Notes: generated from the letters alone by a model not told the origin. Counted from the first letter of the stretch, positions 1-8,359 are shown. The stretch: DNA of 20,159 nucleotides from Betaproteobacteria bacterium (GCA_016709665.1 JADJMI010000020.1:1-20159); one strand, 5' to 3'. Numbers and translations: made by a program.

Positions 1-72
1 GCGCCGGGGCGGCGGACGACTGAGTGGCGGGGAAGTCGAAAGCGTAGTGCCGCGCGACCCGGGCCGCTAGTC

Positions 73-343
73 CTCGACATCACGCGGCGTGCTCCCTTGG
101 GCATCTCCCAGCCGGGAAACACCAGCACGCCAGGGTGGCACTTGAGGGCACGGCCAGCACCTTTGCGCGTTCGACCGCCGAGGCGCACGCGATCGTTCTC
201 GATGGCGGAGATGGTGGCCTGGGCAATGCCGGAGCCCTCGGCCAGCTGGTTCTGGCGCTCAACTCCTGAAGCTCGCGAAGGATCTGGACCGATTCACCCA
301 CGGTGACGGATACGCGCGTCTTGGCGGGGCGAAAGTCTTTCAT
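73..343 (-). CDS. Xre-family HTH antitoxin (type II TA), frame-disrupted
   Basis: Small DNA-binding antitoxin expected to neutralise the RelE/HigB-like toxin encoded just upstream and to repress their shared promoter. Its ATG (341-343) shares one base with the toxin stop (TGATG). The first frame reads MKDFRPAKTRVSVTVGESVQ and continues through ILRELQELS. One base later the HTH helix appears as NQLAEGSGIAQATISAIEND, a classic Xre turn and recognition-helix pattern (Q-LA---GI-Q-TIS-IE). A second shift near 180 leads to VERAKVLA, and another frame gives a tail resembling CHPGVLVFPGWEMPKG. At least two single-base indels are needed. The exact end is unclear because possible stops occur at 73-75 and 80-82 in different frames. 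Toxin-first order is typical of HigBA-like modules. Family call is secure; length and integrity are not. Confidence 0.72.
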
Positions 344-605
344 CAGGGTCTCCGGTAATCGTGGGCGGTTACGGACGCCACCTGGAACAGCTGGTCTTCG
401 GCCACCACCCGGTAGATGACGCCACTGGTCGCCCAGCCGGGAGGGCGGAACCCCTTCCATTCGCCGGAAAGCGTCGTCGCGAACCTGATCAGCGAAGGTC
501 CGGGGGCCCCGAGATGGATTTGACGTCCTTCCACTTCGTAATTTTGGATTTACGACCGTGGCGGCCTGCCTTCGACCCGCGATGTTCCTCGATGTCGCAT
601 GCCAT
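343..605 (-). CDS. RelE/HigB-like toxin of a type II TA module, frame-disrupted
   Basis: Probable mRNA-interferase-type toxin of about 87 residues. The C-terminal half is clear: LIRFATTLSGEWKGFRPPGW, then VIYRVVAEDQLFQVASVTAH and DYRRP before the stop at 343-345. The 'W-VIYRV----LFQV-SVT-HDYRR' pattern is that of RelE/ParE-superfamily toxins. In another frame the upstream part reads MACDIEEHRGSKAGRHGRKS, then KITKWKDVKSISGPPDLR, so one indel near 495 joins the two. The ATG at 605 is the only in-frame start found but lies inside the palindrome and promoter-like sequence, so the real start may be downstream. The next gene is an Xre antitoxin overlapping by one base. The toxin lacks the usual long RelE N-terminus; it may be a short family member or a truncated gene. 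Confidence 0.65.
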
Positions 606-626
606 ACCCCACAAATGGTATGTCAA
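598..626 (-). promoter_or_regulatory. Possible TA promoter/operator: palindrome overlapping TTGACA
   Basis: The inverted repeat CATACC-N8-GGTATG (603-622) lies immediately upstream of and over the proposed toxin start. On the minus strand a perfect -35 hexamer TTGACA (621-626) abuts it. A -10 at normal spacing would fall near 598-604, where the match (TGGCAT) is weak. A dyad over the core promoter is what autoregulated Xre antitoxins usually bind. The role is inferred from position and symmetry only. Confidence 0.4.
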
Positions 627-666
627 ATGGCGGCGCATGATCGCCTGGGACATCCGGCCGCAAGCC

Positions 667-2763
667 TTATGCGGCGAGAGGAACCCGGATTCGGAGAATC
701 ACCAGCGCCGGCCCGGTGCAGGGGCCTCGGTTCCTCGAATTCAACGCGGTGGTTCGCCTCTCCCCCAACTCGCCAGCTCGCCGCGGTAATCGTCCCGACG
801 CGAGATCGATCCACTTGGCGCGGGCTGAGCGAGCGGTGCCGGCTCGATGCGCAGTGTGATCGATCCTACTTCGCCCGATTCGCGCGGCAGCACGCGAGAG
901 CGACGACGCCGTCCGGGGTTTCCAGGATGAGGGTGCGCGCGGAGCGGACTCGGCCCTGCATCCCCTTCACGCGATCGAGGCCGCCCGAAGGCGCTGTTCA
1001 AGTTGCGGCACACCTTGCCCGCCAGCCGCGGGTTGTAGCGGCGGTCGACCAGGCCGGTGCGCGGAAAGTAGCCGCGATCGACGTCGCAGAAAGTATCCAG
1101 CCACACGCCGATGCCCACGCAGGCATGGGCCGTGAACAGCGTCTCGGCCACGCGGTTGGCGTTGGCCAGGTCGTCGTCCTGGGCCTCGGCCGGGTTGTCG
1201 GCTGCGAGGCGGACGTAAGCCTCGTCACGCGTATCGCCTGCCGCCGCCGCGGCCAGCCTACCGATCTCGTGCCAGGGCCGCTGGCCGCGCGAGACGCGAA
1301 ACACGCCGCCATCGAAGGCCGCGCGATAGGCGCCGGGCGACGAACGCAGTGCCTCGACCTGCTCGCGCTCGGCCAGGTAGAAGCCGTGTTCGATGACGTG
1401 GCGCGCCCGGTCGCCGTGGTGCAGGCGGTCCTCGACGGCGCAGCCTCGAGTGCCGGGACCGCGAAGGGGCAGCCCGCGCCGCAGGTCGGCCACCTGCGCG
1501 GCGAGCGCCTCGATGCCGGCCATCGGGGCGATCACTTCCCGGCATCGACGAGGTGGGCGGTCGAGGAGCGATTGCCGCAGCGAACCGGCCGGGACGTTGT
1601 GCGCGAGGACCCGGTGAACCGGGCCCCGGCCCGCTTCAGCACCCGCATGCGTTCACGCAGCGGGCGTCGTCCAGGTCCGCGAGCGGCACGCGCAGGCGCT
1701 GGATGCCCATCTCCCACAGGGCCATCAGCGGATCGTCGTTGCGGGCTCGCTTGCGCGAGAACTCGTCCAGCGCGCCGCTCGCGACGACATCGACGATCTC
1801 GGCCCAGGGATGGCGCAGGTCGATGCCCAGGGGCGATCGCGACACGGATCGCGAGTGGACGGGCGGGAGCGTCTCGACGTCCTGGGGCTTTTTCATCCGG
1901 CCGAGGCACGCGCCCTGGGTCCGCACGGGGTGGGCCACTGGCCGTGCTCGTGCACGTCGACGACGAGGAAGCCCAGCTTGGGCGCATCGTTGCGTCCGCG
2001 CTCCGGGGCCCGGGCCCACGCGGTACAGCTCGCTGTAGTCCAGGCGCACGAAGGCCGTCGAGGGCAGCAGGTAGAACTCGGTCTCGCCCCCGCAGGTGGT
2101 ACCAGAAGTTGTGCACGTGCCCGGCGAAACCCTCGACTCCGTGCCCGGGCGAAAAGGCCGAGGAGCCACGACGGCCCGGCTCGTCGATGTTGTCGTAATA
2201 GCCTGGCTCGGCGGGGTCGAAAAGAAAGGCCGGGTAGTGCGTGCATAGGGAACGTGCGCTGCCCCGCGTGGGCGGCGAGGTCGCCTCCTCCAGCCACGCC
2301 CTCTGCTCCGCCTCGCAGGGCAGCCCCGAATTGAGCGCCTGGGCGTTGATCACCACGAAATGGCAGCCGTGGAATCGAAGGCGTAATAGGGCTTTGCCGA
2401 AGTGTCGTTCGTAGATCGCGAGGTACCCGTCGCTCACGGAGGGCACCGGCAGCTGAGTCGCCCGGCTTGTCGCCGACGTCGTGGTTGCCCTGGCGTGAGG
2501 TGCGCGGGCACTCGAGGGCGGCGGCCAGCGCGTGGAACGAACGGGCGGCGTCGGCGAAGCCGGGATGGTGTGGCGTCGGGTGGACGATGTCGCCCAGGTG
2601 CAGCGTGAAGGCCGGCTTCGCCCGGTTCAGCGCGTGGATGACGTAGCGGTTGCGCGCGTTCGCGAGGCGATTGACCGCGAAATCGGAGGAGGCCTTGCCC
2701 TCCTCCTGGTTCACATGGGTATCGGCGATGACGGCAAGGAGAAGAGTTCTCGCCGAGCGACAT
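667..2763 (-). CDS. Two-part metallophosphoesterase, about 695 residues, frame-disrupted
   Basis: Binuclear-metal phosphoesterase with a long C-terminal extension. The ATG (2761-2763) overlaps the stop of the Bug-type receptor (TGATG). After one early indel the N-terminus reads LAVIADTHVNQEEG, with the D-x-H metal motif at about 2715-2723. HLGDIVHP and GNHDVGDK follow (motifs II and III), then CTHYPAF and GFAGHVHNFWYHL (motifs IV and V), so the metal-ligand set is complete. After KLGFLVVDVHEHG the protein continues into a region I cannot assign to a named domain: SPLGIDLRHPWAEIVDVVAS, LDEFSRKRARNDDPLMALWE, MGIQRLRVPLADLDD, GVWLDTFCDVDRGYFPRTGL, VDRRYNPRLAGKVCRNLNSA. A beta-rich tail (RTLILETPDGVVAL, VGSITLRIEPAPLA, PALVILRIRVPLAA) ends at TAA 667-669. 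The extension could be a barrel plus beta-sandwich as in carbohydrate-active enzymes. At least six frame changes. Catalytic class is secure; substrate is unknown. Confidence 0.72.
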
Positions 2764-3723
2764 CAGTTCGCCTTCGCGCCGGAGGGGCGCACCACGGCGG
2801 CCCAGCGCTCGATGTCCTCCTTGAGGAAGGCGCGGAACTGCTCCGGCGAACCGCCGGTCGGCTCCGAACCCCCTTCCATCCGGAGGTGTTCCGTGAGGTC
2901 CGGCGAGGCCAGCGCCTTGGCGAGCTCGCGGTTGAGCCTCGCGACCACGTCCGGCGTGCCGGCCGGGGCGAGATGCCGAACCAGGTCGCCGCCTTGTAGC
3001 CGGGCAATGCCGCCTCGGCCACGGTCGGCGTCCGGCAGCAACGCCGATCGCTTCTCGCTCGTCACCGCCAGCGCGCAGGCGCCCGGTCTTCACGTGCTGG
3101 AGCGTCCCGGGCATGTTGACGAACATCACCTGCACCTGGCCGCCGATCAGGTCGGCGAGCGCCGGGCCGCCGCCCTTTGTAGGGCACGTGGGTCCACCCT
3201 GGCCATCGTCTTGAACAGCTCGCCGGCCAGGTGGATCACGGTGCCGCTTCCCGCGGAGGCGAAGTTGATCGTGCCGGGCTTCGCCTTCGCCAGCGCGATC
3301 AGTTCGGGACGGTAGCGGGGACCGAGGGGGGCGGGACGACGATCCCGGTGGAGCGTGCAGATGAATGACCATGGGATCGAAGTCCTGAGCGGATCGAAGG
3401 GCAGGCTCTTGTAGAGGGACGCGTTGATCGCGAACGATCCGGCGGCGGCGAGGATCGTAGCCGTCGGGCTGGACTTGGCCACCAGGTCGCCGCCGATTTC
3501 CGCCGGCACCTCCGCGGTTCTCGACGACGAAGCTCTGCCCCATCGATGCGCTGAGCTTCTGCGCGATGATGCGCGTGACGGTGTCGGTCGAACCGCCCGG
3601 GGGGAGAACGGACGATCACGCGGACCGACTTGCCGGGATAGCCCTGGGCGAGGCGGTGGGAGCGGCCAGTGCGGCGGCGAGCATCGGTGCACGGCAAGCG
3701 ATCGAGCGGAAGCGCTGCGTCAT
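2763..3723 (-). CDS. Bug/TctC-type periplasmic solute receptor
   Basis: Extracytoplasmic receptor of the tripartite tricarboxylate transporter (TctC/Bug) family, of normal length at about 320 residues. It starts at ATG 3723 behind a strong GGAGGAG, with a signal peptide (MTQRFRSIACRAPMLAAALA). Family landmarks occur in order across frames: YPGKSVRVIV, RIIAQKLSASMGQSFVVENR, GGAGGNIGGDLVAKS, INASLYKSLPFDPLRDFDP, PELIALAKAKPGTINFASAG, SGTVIHLAGELFKTMA, YKGGGPALADLIGGQVQVMF, VNMPGTLQHVKTGRLRALAV, and near the end TPDVVARLNRELAKALASPD. At least five indels. No TctA or TctB membrane subunits are nearby, as is common for orphan Bug genes, so it may work with a distant transporter or as a sensor. It sits between a sulfatase and a phosphoesterase, which hints at a ligand released by those enzymes; this is inference. 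Confidence 0.88.
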
Positions 3724-3758
3724 GGCGGACTCCTCCGGTGCGGTGGAAAAAGGCCCGG

Positions 3759-5147
3759 TCAGCCGAGGCCGGTCGTAAAGGTTCTCGATGATTCCTTTCA
3801 CCTTGCCCCGGTGGTCCAACTCGATGCCGAACTGCCGGTAGTAATCCTCCTTGGGCAGGAAGCGATCGCCGATCCGCGCCACGAGCGCCTGCATCTGCCC
3901 TTCCAGCTTCACGGCGGGGCCACGGCACTGCGGCTCGTCGATGAGGTTCCGCATCTGGAAGGGATCCTCAGGTTGTCGTAGAGCAGCCACGGCCGGTCGA
4001 TGGTCCCGGGCGTAGGTGCGCCGCCGCGTGCGCACCCCGCGATACTCCATGGCGCATGCCCTGGAAGGCGGGCACCTGGTCGGGGCCGCGCGGTCGCCGA
4101 TGCTGAAGGGCAGGGGTTCATCAGCAGCACGGCAGGCGGTGCGTCGTTGCGCTCCCCGCAGATGAACGGCGAGATCGACTCCCTCCACGGTGGCGGGGAC
4201 GGCACCTGCGCCATGCCCAGCAACGTCCGGCATGATGTCGATGGCGCTCAGCGGGGAAATCGAATCGCGTGCCGCCCGCGACTGTTCCCGGGTAGCGCAG
4301 CAGGAACGGGACCTTGATCGATTCGTCCCACGGCCATTTGCTTCTTGTACACGCCGTGCGAGCCGTGCATATCGCCGTGGTCCGACGTGAAGGGCGAGGA
4401 TGGTGTCGTCAGCAAGCCCGAGCGCATCGAGCGCGGCCACGAGCCGGGCCATCTGGTCGTCGAGGAAGGTGGTCTGGGCGTAGTAGCCCCAGAGATCCTG
4501 GCGCGGCGGGTCGGGGCAATTGGCGCGAGCGGAATCGCGTCGGGGTCGTAGAGATCGAGGTAGTTCTTCGCAACCGTCCGGTAGGGGTGGTGCGGCGGAC
4601 CCCAGGAAAGCACGAGGCAGAAGGGCTTCTCGCTGGCGCGGTGCCGCGTCATGTAGTCGATCGCGAGCGTGGTCTGGGATTCGGCGTCGTGGCCCGGCCA
4701 GGTGCGCGGCTCGGGCGAATCGCCCGTGAAGTACGCGGAGCGGTCGTAGTTGTGGTCGAAGTTCGCGGCCGCCCAGAAGTCGAAGCCCTGGCGCGGGGGG
4801 CCCGGCGGTACCCAGGCCGGCCGGTCGCCGCCGTTCAGGTGCCACTTGCCGATGTAGCCGGTGTCGTAGCCGGCGCGCGTGACGGCATGGGCGAGGCTGG
4901 TCTCGGTGGTGGCGAGCGGGATGTCGTTGAGGACGAGGCCCAGCGAGAGCGCCGTGCGGCCGGTGATCAGGGAGCCCCGGTACGGCGTGCAGACCGGGGT
5001 CGGGGACACCGCCGTCGTGAGGACGGCCGATTGCCCTGCGAGGCGGTCCAGGTGCGGCGTGATGACCGGCTCCTCGCCGGCGTAGCCGACCGAGCAGGCG
5101 CGGCTGGTCCGCGAGCACCAGCAGGATGTTGGGTTTCGGGTCGTCAT
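3759..5147 (-). CDS. Type I formylglycine-dependent sulfatase
   Basis: Hydrolyses a sulfate ester (or related phosphonate ester) using a formylglycine made from a cysteine. The sulfatase signature is intact: SPTPVCTPYRGSLITGR, with Cys codon 4989-4991 in C-T-P-Y-R. The N-terminal metal-binding strand reads PNILLVLADQ in one frame and ITPHLDRLAG in the next. Later landmarks are AGYDTGYIGKWHLNGG, FCLVLSWGPPHHPYRTV, YYAQTTFLDDQMARLVAALD and SDHGDMHGSHGVYKKQMAV (second metal site). The tail has DPFQMRNLIDEP and DYYRQFGIELDHRGKVKGII. The ATG at 5147 opens MTTRNP and needs one indel to enter NILLVLAD. A likely stop is TGA 3759-3761, 35 bp before the receptor gene, but it is out of frame with the last coding stretch and is provisional. 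About 463 residues, typical for the family. No maturase (FGE) gene is visible. No signal peptide is apparent, so a cytoplasmic site is possible. Confidence 0.87.
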
Positions 5148-5216
5148 GGCGGGCCAGTATTTGCCGCGGGGCTGCCATAACTCCAATACAATTATTTGTG
5201 TGCTTCCATAGAGCAA
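5148..5216. promoter_or_regulatory. Divergent sulfatase/LysR control region with LTTR-like dyads
   Basis: Very short intergenic segment and unusually AT-rich for this window. It contains ATAA-N11-TTAT (5177-5195), which fits the T-N11-A core of LysR-type binding sites. An overlapping ACAA-N4-TTGT (5188-5199) and a -10-like TACAAT (5187-5192, plus strand) are also present. No convincing -35 was found at normal distance. A LysR protein divergent from its target operon usually controls both from such a site. Confidence 0.5.
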
Positions 5217-6133
5217 AGCTTGCGACTGACCCAACTGCGTTCCTTCCTCGCCGTGGCCCAGGCGGGGCGGCTTCACGGCCGCGGCCCGGCTGTTGCACGT
5301 GAGCCAGCCGACGCTCACGAGCCAGGTGCGCCTGCTGGAATCGCAATACGGCGTGGAGCTGTTCCACCGAATCGGCCGCGGCGTCACGCTCACGGAAACC
5401 GGCCAGCGGCTGCTGGCGGTGGCCGGGCCGCTCGCGAGCATCGAGGCCGACGCGCTCCACCTGCTGAAGGACGCCGGCGACTTGCGTTCCGGCATGCTGA
5501 AGGTCGGCGCGGTGGGGCCCTTCGACGCCACCGACATGATCGCGAGCTTCAGCCGCCAGTATCCGGCGATGCAGGTGCAGGTGCGCTTCGGCAACCTGAG
5601 GCCGTGCTCGAGGAACTGCTCGACTTCCGGACGGACGTGGCCGTGCTTGCCCACTTCGCCGACGATGCGCGGCTCCACAGCGTGCCGTTCCGGCGATCCC
5701 CGGGTCGTGGTCTTCACGCCGCGGGACCATCCCTCGCCCGCCGGCGCTCCATCCGCATCGAGCAGCTCGAAGGCGAGCGGATGATCGTGCGGGAGGAAGG
5801 CTCGACCACGCGCAAGGCCTTCGAGGCCGCGCTGTCGCGAGCCGGCGCCAGGCCGAGGGTCGTGATGGAGCTGGGCAGCCGCGAGGCGATCCGCGAGGCC
5901 GTGGCCGAGGGCATCGGCATCGGCGTCGTCTCGGAGCCGGGCCTCGCCCACGACGAACGCCTGCACAAGCTCACGCTGTCGAACGTGGAGGTCTGGACGG
6001 AGACGTCGTGTGCCTCGAGGTGCGCCGGACGGCGCGGGCGGTTGAGGCCTTTCTCGAGATCGTGCGAGGCCTTGCGAGCCCCATCGAGCGCGGCGCCCGT
6101 CGGACTCCGGCGCGAACAGGTTCCCGTCGCTGA
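5196..6133 (+). CDS. LysR-family transcriptional regulator
   Basis: Probable activator or repressor of the divergent sulfatase/receptor/phosphoesterase unit. The N-terminal winged HTH reads LTQLRSFLAVAQAG, then, after an extra G near 5265, LLHVSQPTLTSQVRLLESQY and GVELFHRIGRGVTLTETGQR, the standard LTTR pattern. The effector domain continues with SGMLKVGAVGPFDATDMIAS, EELLDFRTDVAVLAHFADD, VVVFTPRDHP, RIEQLEGERMIVREEGSTTR, VVMELGSREAIREAVAEGIG and IGVVSEPGLAHDERLHKLTL. It ends with FLEIVRGLASPIERGARRTP at TGA 6131-6133. About 312 residues, normal length. At least four indels. No ATG fits the frame; TTG at 5196 or TTG at 5220 (just before RLTQLRSF) are the candidate starts. The effector is unknown but may be the ligand of the neighbouring Bug receptor. 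Confidence 0.88.
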
Positions 6134-6275
6134 GGCGTTTGCCCATTCGGTTGGTCGCGCTGCGGAGAAGTCCCCGCGCGAGGGCGGGCTCTGCTGCATC
6201 GGGATAATTGCCGCCCAGGGCACCGGACGATTAGCGCCGGAATCCGCGGCCGGTTACCCCGCCAAGGGGCGGCGA
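6134..6275. other. Intergenic gap between LysR gene and TacAT-like pair
   Basis: About 140 bases with no gene I can support. A short GC hairpin (CCGCC-AAGG-GGCGG, near 6262-6275) lacks a following T run, so it is not called a terminator. The promoter for the downstream antitoxin gene should lie here, but no good -35/-10 pair is visible. Confidence 0.4.
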
Positions 6276-6567
6276 AGTCGACCGAAGAACCGACCTGAGA
6301 CTCGAAGTACGACTCGCGCCGCCGCCTAGACCGCGCGCAGTGCCGGACGCCTCACCAGTCACTGTTGCAAACATGCCGCGGCGCGTGGCCCGGCCGCACG
6401 CTGAGCGAGTTCGTCCTCGCCAGCGCGCAGGAGACGCCGCCAAGGTCATCCAGGAACACGGGCATCCGACTTTGCGCAGCGAGCAGGTCGCTCGTACGGC
6501 CGCTCAAGCCCCGAGGCTAACGCCCGCCTGCGCGGGCGGCGAAGGCCGGCAGAAGATGGGGCCGTGA
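6276..6567 (+). CDS. DUF1778 (TacA-like) antitoxin, frame-disrupted
   Basis: Ribbon-helix-helix antitoxin expected to bind and silence the GNAT toxin that follows. The N-terminus appears as TDLRLEVRLAP (about 6290), the beta-strand typical of this family. After a shift comes GRTLSEFVLASAQE (about 6392-6435), the family's helix signature. Another frame gives AAKVIQEH, and PEANARLR followed by EGRQKMGP closes the protein at TGA 6565-6567. The stop overlaps the GTG start of the toxin gene (GTGA). Expected length is 90-95 residues and the span fits. The start is not certain: no in-frame ATG is visible near 6276, and a GTG at 6340 would give only a truncated protein lacking the beta-strand. At least three indels. 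The module type is well supported by motif and by the GNAT neighbour. Confidence 0.68.
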
Positions 6568-7066
6568 TTGCCGAAGCCGGTCGCCCCGTGGCGCATCGTC
6601 CCGCCCGCGCCAAGGCCCACGACCGCGAGAGTTTTGCCGGCAGCGAGCCGCTCGACCGCTACCTGCAACGCGCAAGCCCGCCAGGACGCCGAAAGCGTGT
6701 CGCCGCCCCTGTGGTGGTCGAGCCGCCTTCGAGCCGGGTGTCGGCTACTACACGTTGTCCGCCTCCTCATGCGGTGGACGCGCTGCCGCCCGAGCCGGCG
6801 AAGAAGCTGCCGCCTCCGCAACACCGTGACGTTGCGGCCGGCTGGCGCGGATCGCTGAGCCCACCGGGAAGGCGGCGAATCCGGTCATGGATGCACTGCA
6901 TCGCAGCCCGGTGGCTGCCGCCGAGATCGCGGCGATGGCCGTGATCGTGGATGCGAAGGGACGAGAAAGCCGTCGCGTTCCTATCGGCGCTACGGCTTCA
7001 TCCGCTGCAGCGGCAACCCGCGCGCCTGTTCCTGTCGATGAGACTTGCCGCGGACTGCTTTCGTAG
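6564..7066 (+). CDS. GNAT-family toxin (TacT-like), frame-disrupted
   Basis: Acetyltransferase resembling TacT toxins, which acetylate aminoacyl-tRNA and block translation. The GTG start (6564) overlaps the antitoxin stop. Readable parts in order: AHDRESFAGSEPLDRYLQR (the family's early F-G---LD-YL motif), ARQDAE, VVVEPPSSRV, VDALPPEPAKKLP, MDALHRSPVAAAEIAAMAVI, VDAKG and VAFYRRYGFIRCSGNPRRLF followed by LSM. The FY-RYGF motif is the usual GNAT C-terminal signature. The acetyl-CoA loop reads EPTGKAANPVMDAL where R/Q-x-x-G-x-G/A is expected, so it is partly degenerate. At least five frame changes. A stop at TAG 7064-7066 gives about 167 residues, normal for the family, but needs a shift near the end. 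It could be an inactivated toxin or an intact one obscured by sequence errors. Confidence 0.7.
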
Positions 7067-8188
7067 TCCGGGCGGAACGGCAGGCGGGCTCGCACGTTCC
7101 AGATGCCGGGAGGGTGGCCTGCGGTATTCCGTAGCCACGGACCGCAGCACCCTGCGGAAATCCGCCTCCCACCGGTCCACGGTGTACGCGCCCGCCAGCC
7201 AGCGCACCACCTCCGCGGCCATCGGGTGATCGACAGCGAGGTAGCGCTCCCGCAGCCGATCCTGCTCCGCGCCCAGGTGGTCGATCCCCAGGTCCTGGAG
7301 GGCGAGCAGGTCGGCCCGAGCATCGCGGCGATCGCCGGCCCCCCATCGCCCGCGCGGCCTCCCCAACGCGGCCATGCAGCGATACGCCGTGCCCTCCCGA
7401 TAGCTCGCGACGCGGGGCGGGATCAGCGACAGTTGCGGCTGCAGGGGCGTGATCGCGCGGCCGGCGAGGTGGGGCGTCGTGCCCGGCCGGCCTAAACGCG
7501 CGCAGGTGCAGAAACCGCGACATGCGCGGCCCGTCGTTGACGGGGTAGTTGTCCCCAGGGTCGGCTTGCGCCGCAGGGCTCCGCGATTCGATGGAGGTGG
7601 CCTTGGGCTGTCTCGCGGAGCAGATCTCCTCGCCGGTCCAGTAGACGCCGACGCGGGGATCGAGCCGGCGGCCCAGGTCCTCGAGGAGGCGGGGCCGCGC
7701 GCCAAAGAGCGTGTCCAGCATGACGTCGTCGGAGTAGTACGTCGGGCACATCAGACGCGGGGTGCGCGCGTGGCCGCCATCGCGTCGTGGACGATCCCGA
7801 TTCCTTCGCCGCCAGATCGGCCACCGTCGCCGCGAGGGTCGTCGAAGAGGATCGCGAGGTCGTCGAGCCGCGATCTCGTCCAGCGCCCGCAGCTTCGCGA
7901 GGAAGTCCGCCTCGGGGCGCGGAATAGTCGCGGTACAACTCGTAGGCTCAGGCCCACGCCGAAGCGAATGCCCAGGCGGCGGCGCGAGGAAGCACGGGTT
8001 CCGCCAGGGCGGCATCGGGATGGCGCTCCCGCCAGCGTCGCGCAGGAAGCCATCCGCCTTGGGCGCGTAGTGGAAGAAGGAATACCCCAGCCGTCGCGCC
8101 ATCGATGCCACGCCGCCGCGCGGCGTGGGACCAGGCCTCGCCGGAAATAGCCTTCGATGATGCCGAGTTCGGGGATCATGTCGGACAT
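7050..8188 (-). CDS. GH84-like beta-N-acetylglucosaminidase
   Basis: Glycosidase of the NAGidase/O-GlcNAcase-like family, which releases N-acetylglucosamine by substrate-assisted catalysis using two adjacent aspartates. The N-terminus MSDMIPELGIIEGYF is the first beta-strand of this barrel; then LGYSFFHYAPKADGFLRD, GIRFGVGLS, ADFLAKLRALDEI and LDDLAILFDD, with the catalytic Asp pair in codons 7838-7843. CPTYYSDDVMLDTLFGARPR, VYWTGEEICS, DNYPVNDGPRMSRFLHLRAF and LLALQDLGIDHLGAEQDRLR follow. The start is ATG 8188. The end is unclear: one frame stays open to 6998, while the last family-like sequence (about WEADFRRVLRSVATEY) ends near 7130. About 370-380 residues. At least four indels. No obvious signal peptide, so a cytoplasmic role such as amino-sugar turnover is possible. 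It converges on, and may overlap, the GNAT gene. Confidence 0.8.
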
Positions 8189-8264
8189 TCTGCGGCATCG
8201 CGCGGTTCGGGTGGGGCGGTCGACGGCGTGGCACCGCCGGGATGACGGAGCAAAAGCACGCACG

Positions 8265-8299
8265 CCGGCCCACCATGAATACGTTTGAAACGTGGCCGG
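8265..8299. repeat. Nested palindromes in divergent intergenic region
   Basis: A near-perfect palindrome ACGTTT-G-AAACGT (8281-8293) is followed directly by GGCCGG (8294-8299), which pairs with CCGGCC at 8265-8270. It lies between the glycosidase start (8188, minus) and the possible promoter at 8332 (plus), where a regulator could control either side. Symmetric half-sites of six bases suggest a dimeric repressor. No regulator gene is adjacent, so the binding factor is unknown. Confidence 0.45.
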
Positions 8300-8331
8300 A
8301 AAGTGAACGGTCAAAAGCGCCCAATTCGTCC

Positions 8332-8359
8332 TTGCTCATCCGCGCGCCGGGCGTACTGT
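8332..8359 (+). promoter_or_regulatory. Possible sigma-70 promoter TTGCTC-N16-TACTGT
   Basis: The -35-like TTGCTC (8332-8337) and -10-like TACTGT (8354-8359) are separated by 16 bases. Transcription would start near 8366 and run through the 18-codon ORF to the hairpin at 8541-8565. Match is moderate (three to four of six in each box). Confidence 0.35.

Noticed and set aside
667..2010. Assigning the phosphoesterase extension to a named lactonase or glycosidase family
   Set aside because: The resemblance is only a general impression of barrel and beta-sandwich sequence; no diagnostic motif could be matched by eye.
558..2198. Long plus-strand open frame of about 546 codons
   Set aside because: It is antisense to the toxin and phosphoesterase genes, is rich in Arg/Pro/Ala as expected of a shadow frame in high-GC DNA, and has no recognisable motif.
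4248..6146. Minus-strand open frame of about 632 codons joining the sulfatase to sequence over the LysR gene
   Set aside because: Only the sulfatase part matches a family; the upstream part is antisense to clear LysR sequence.
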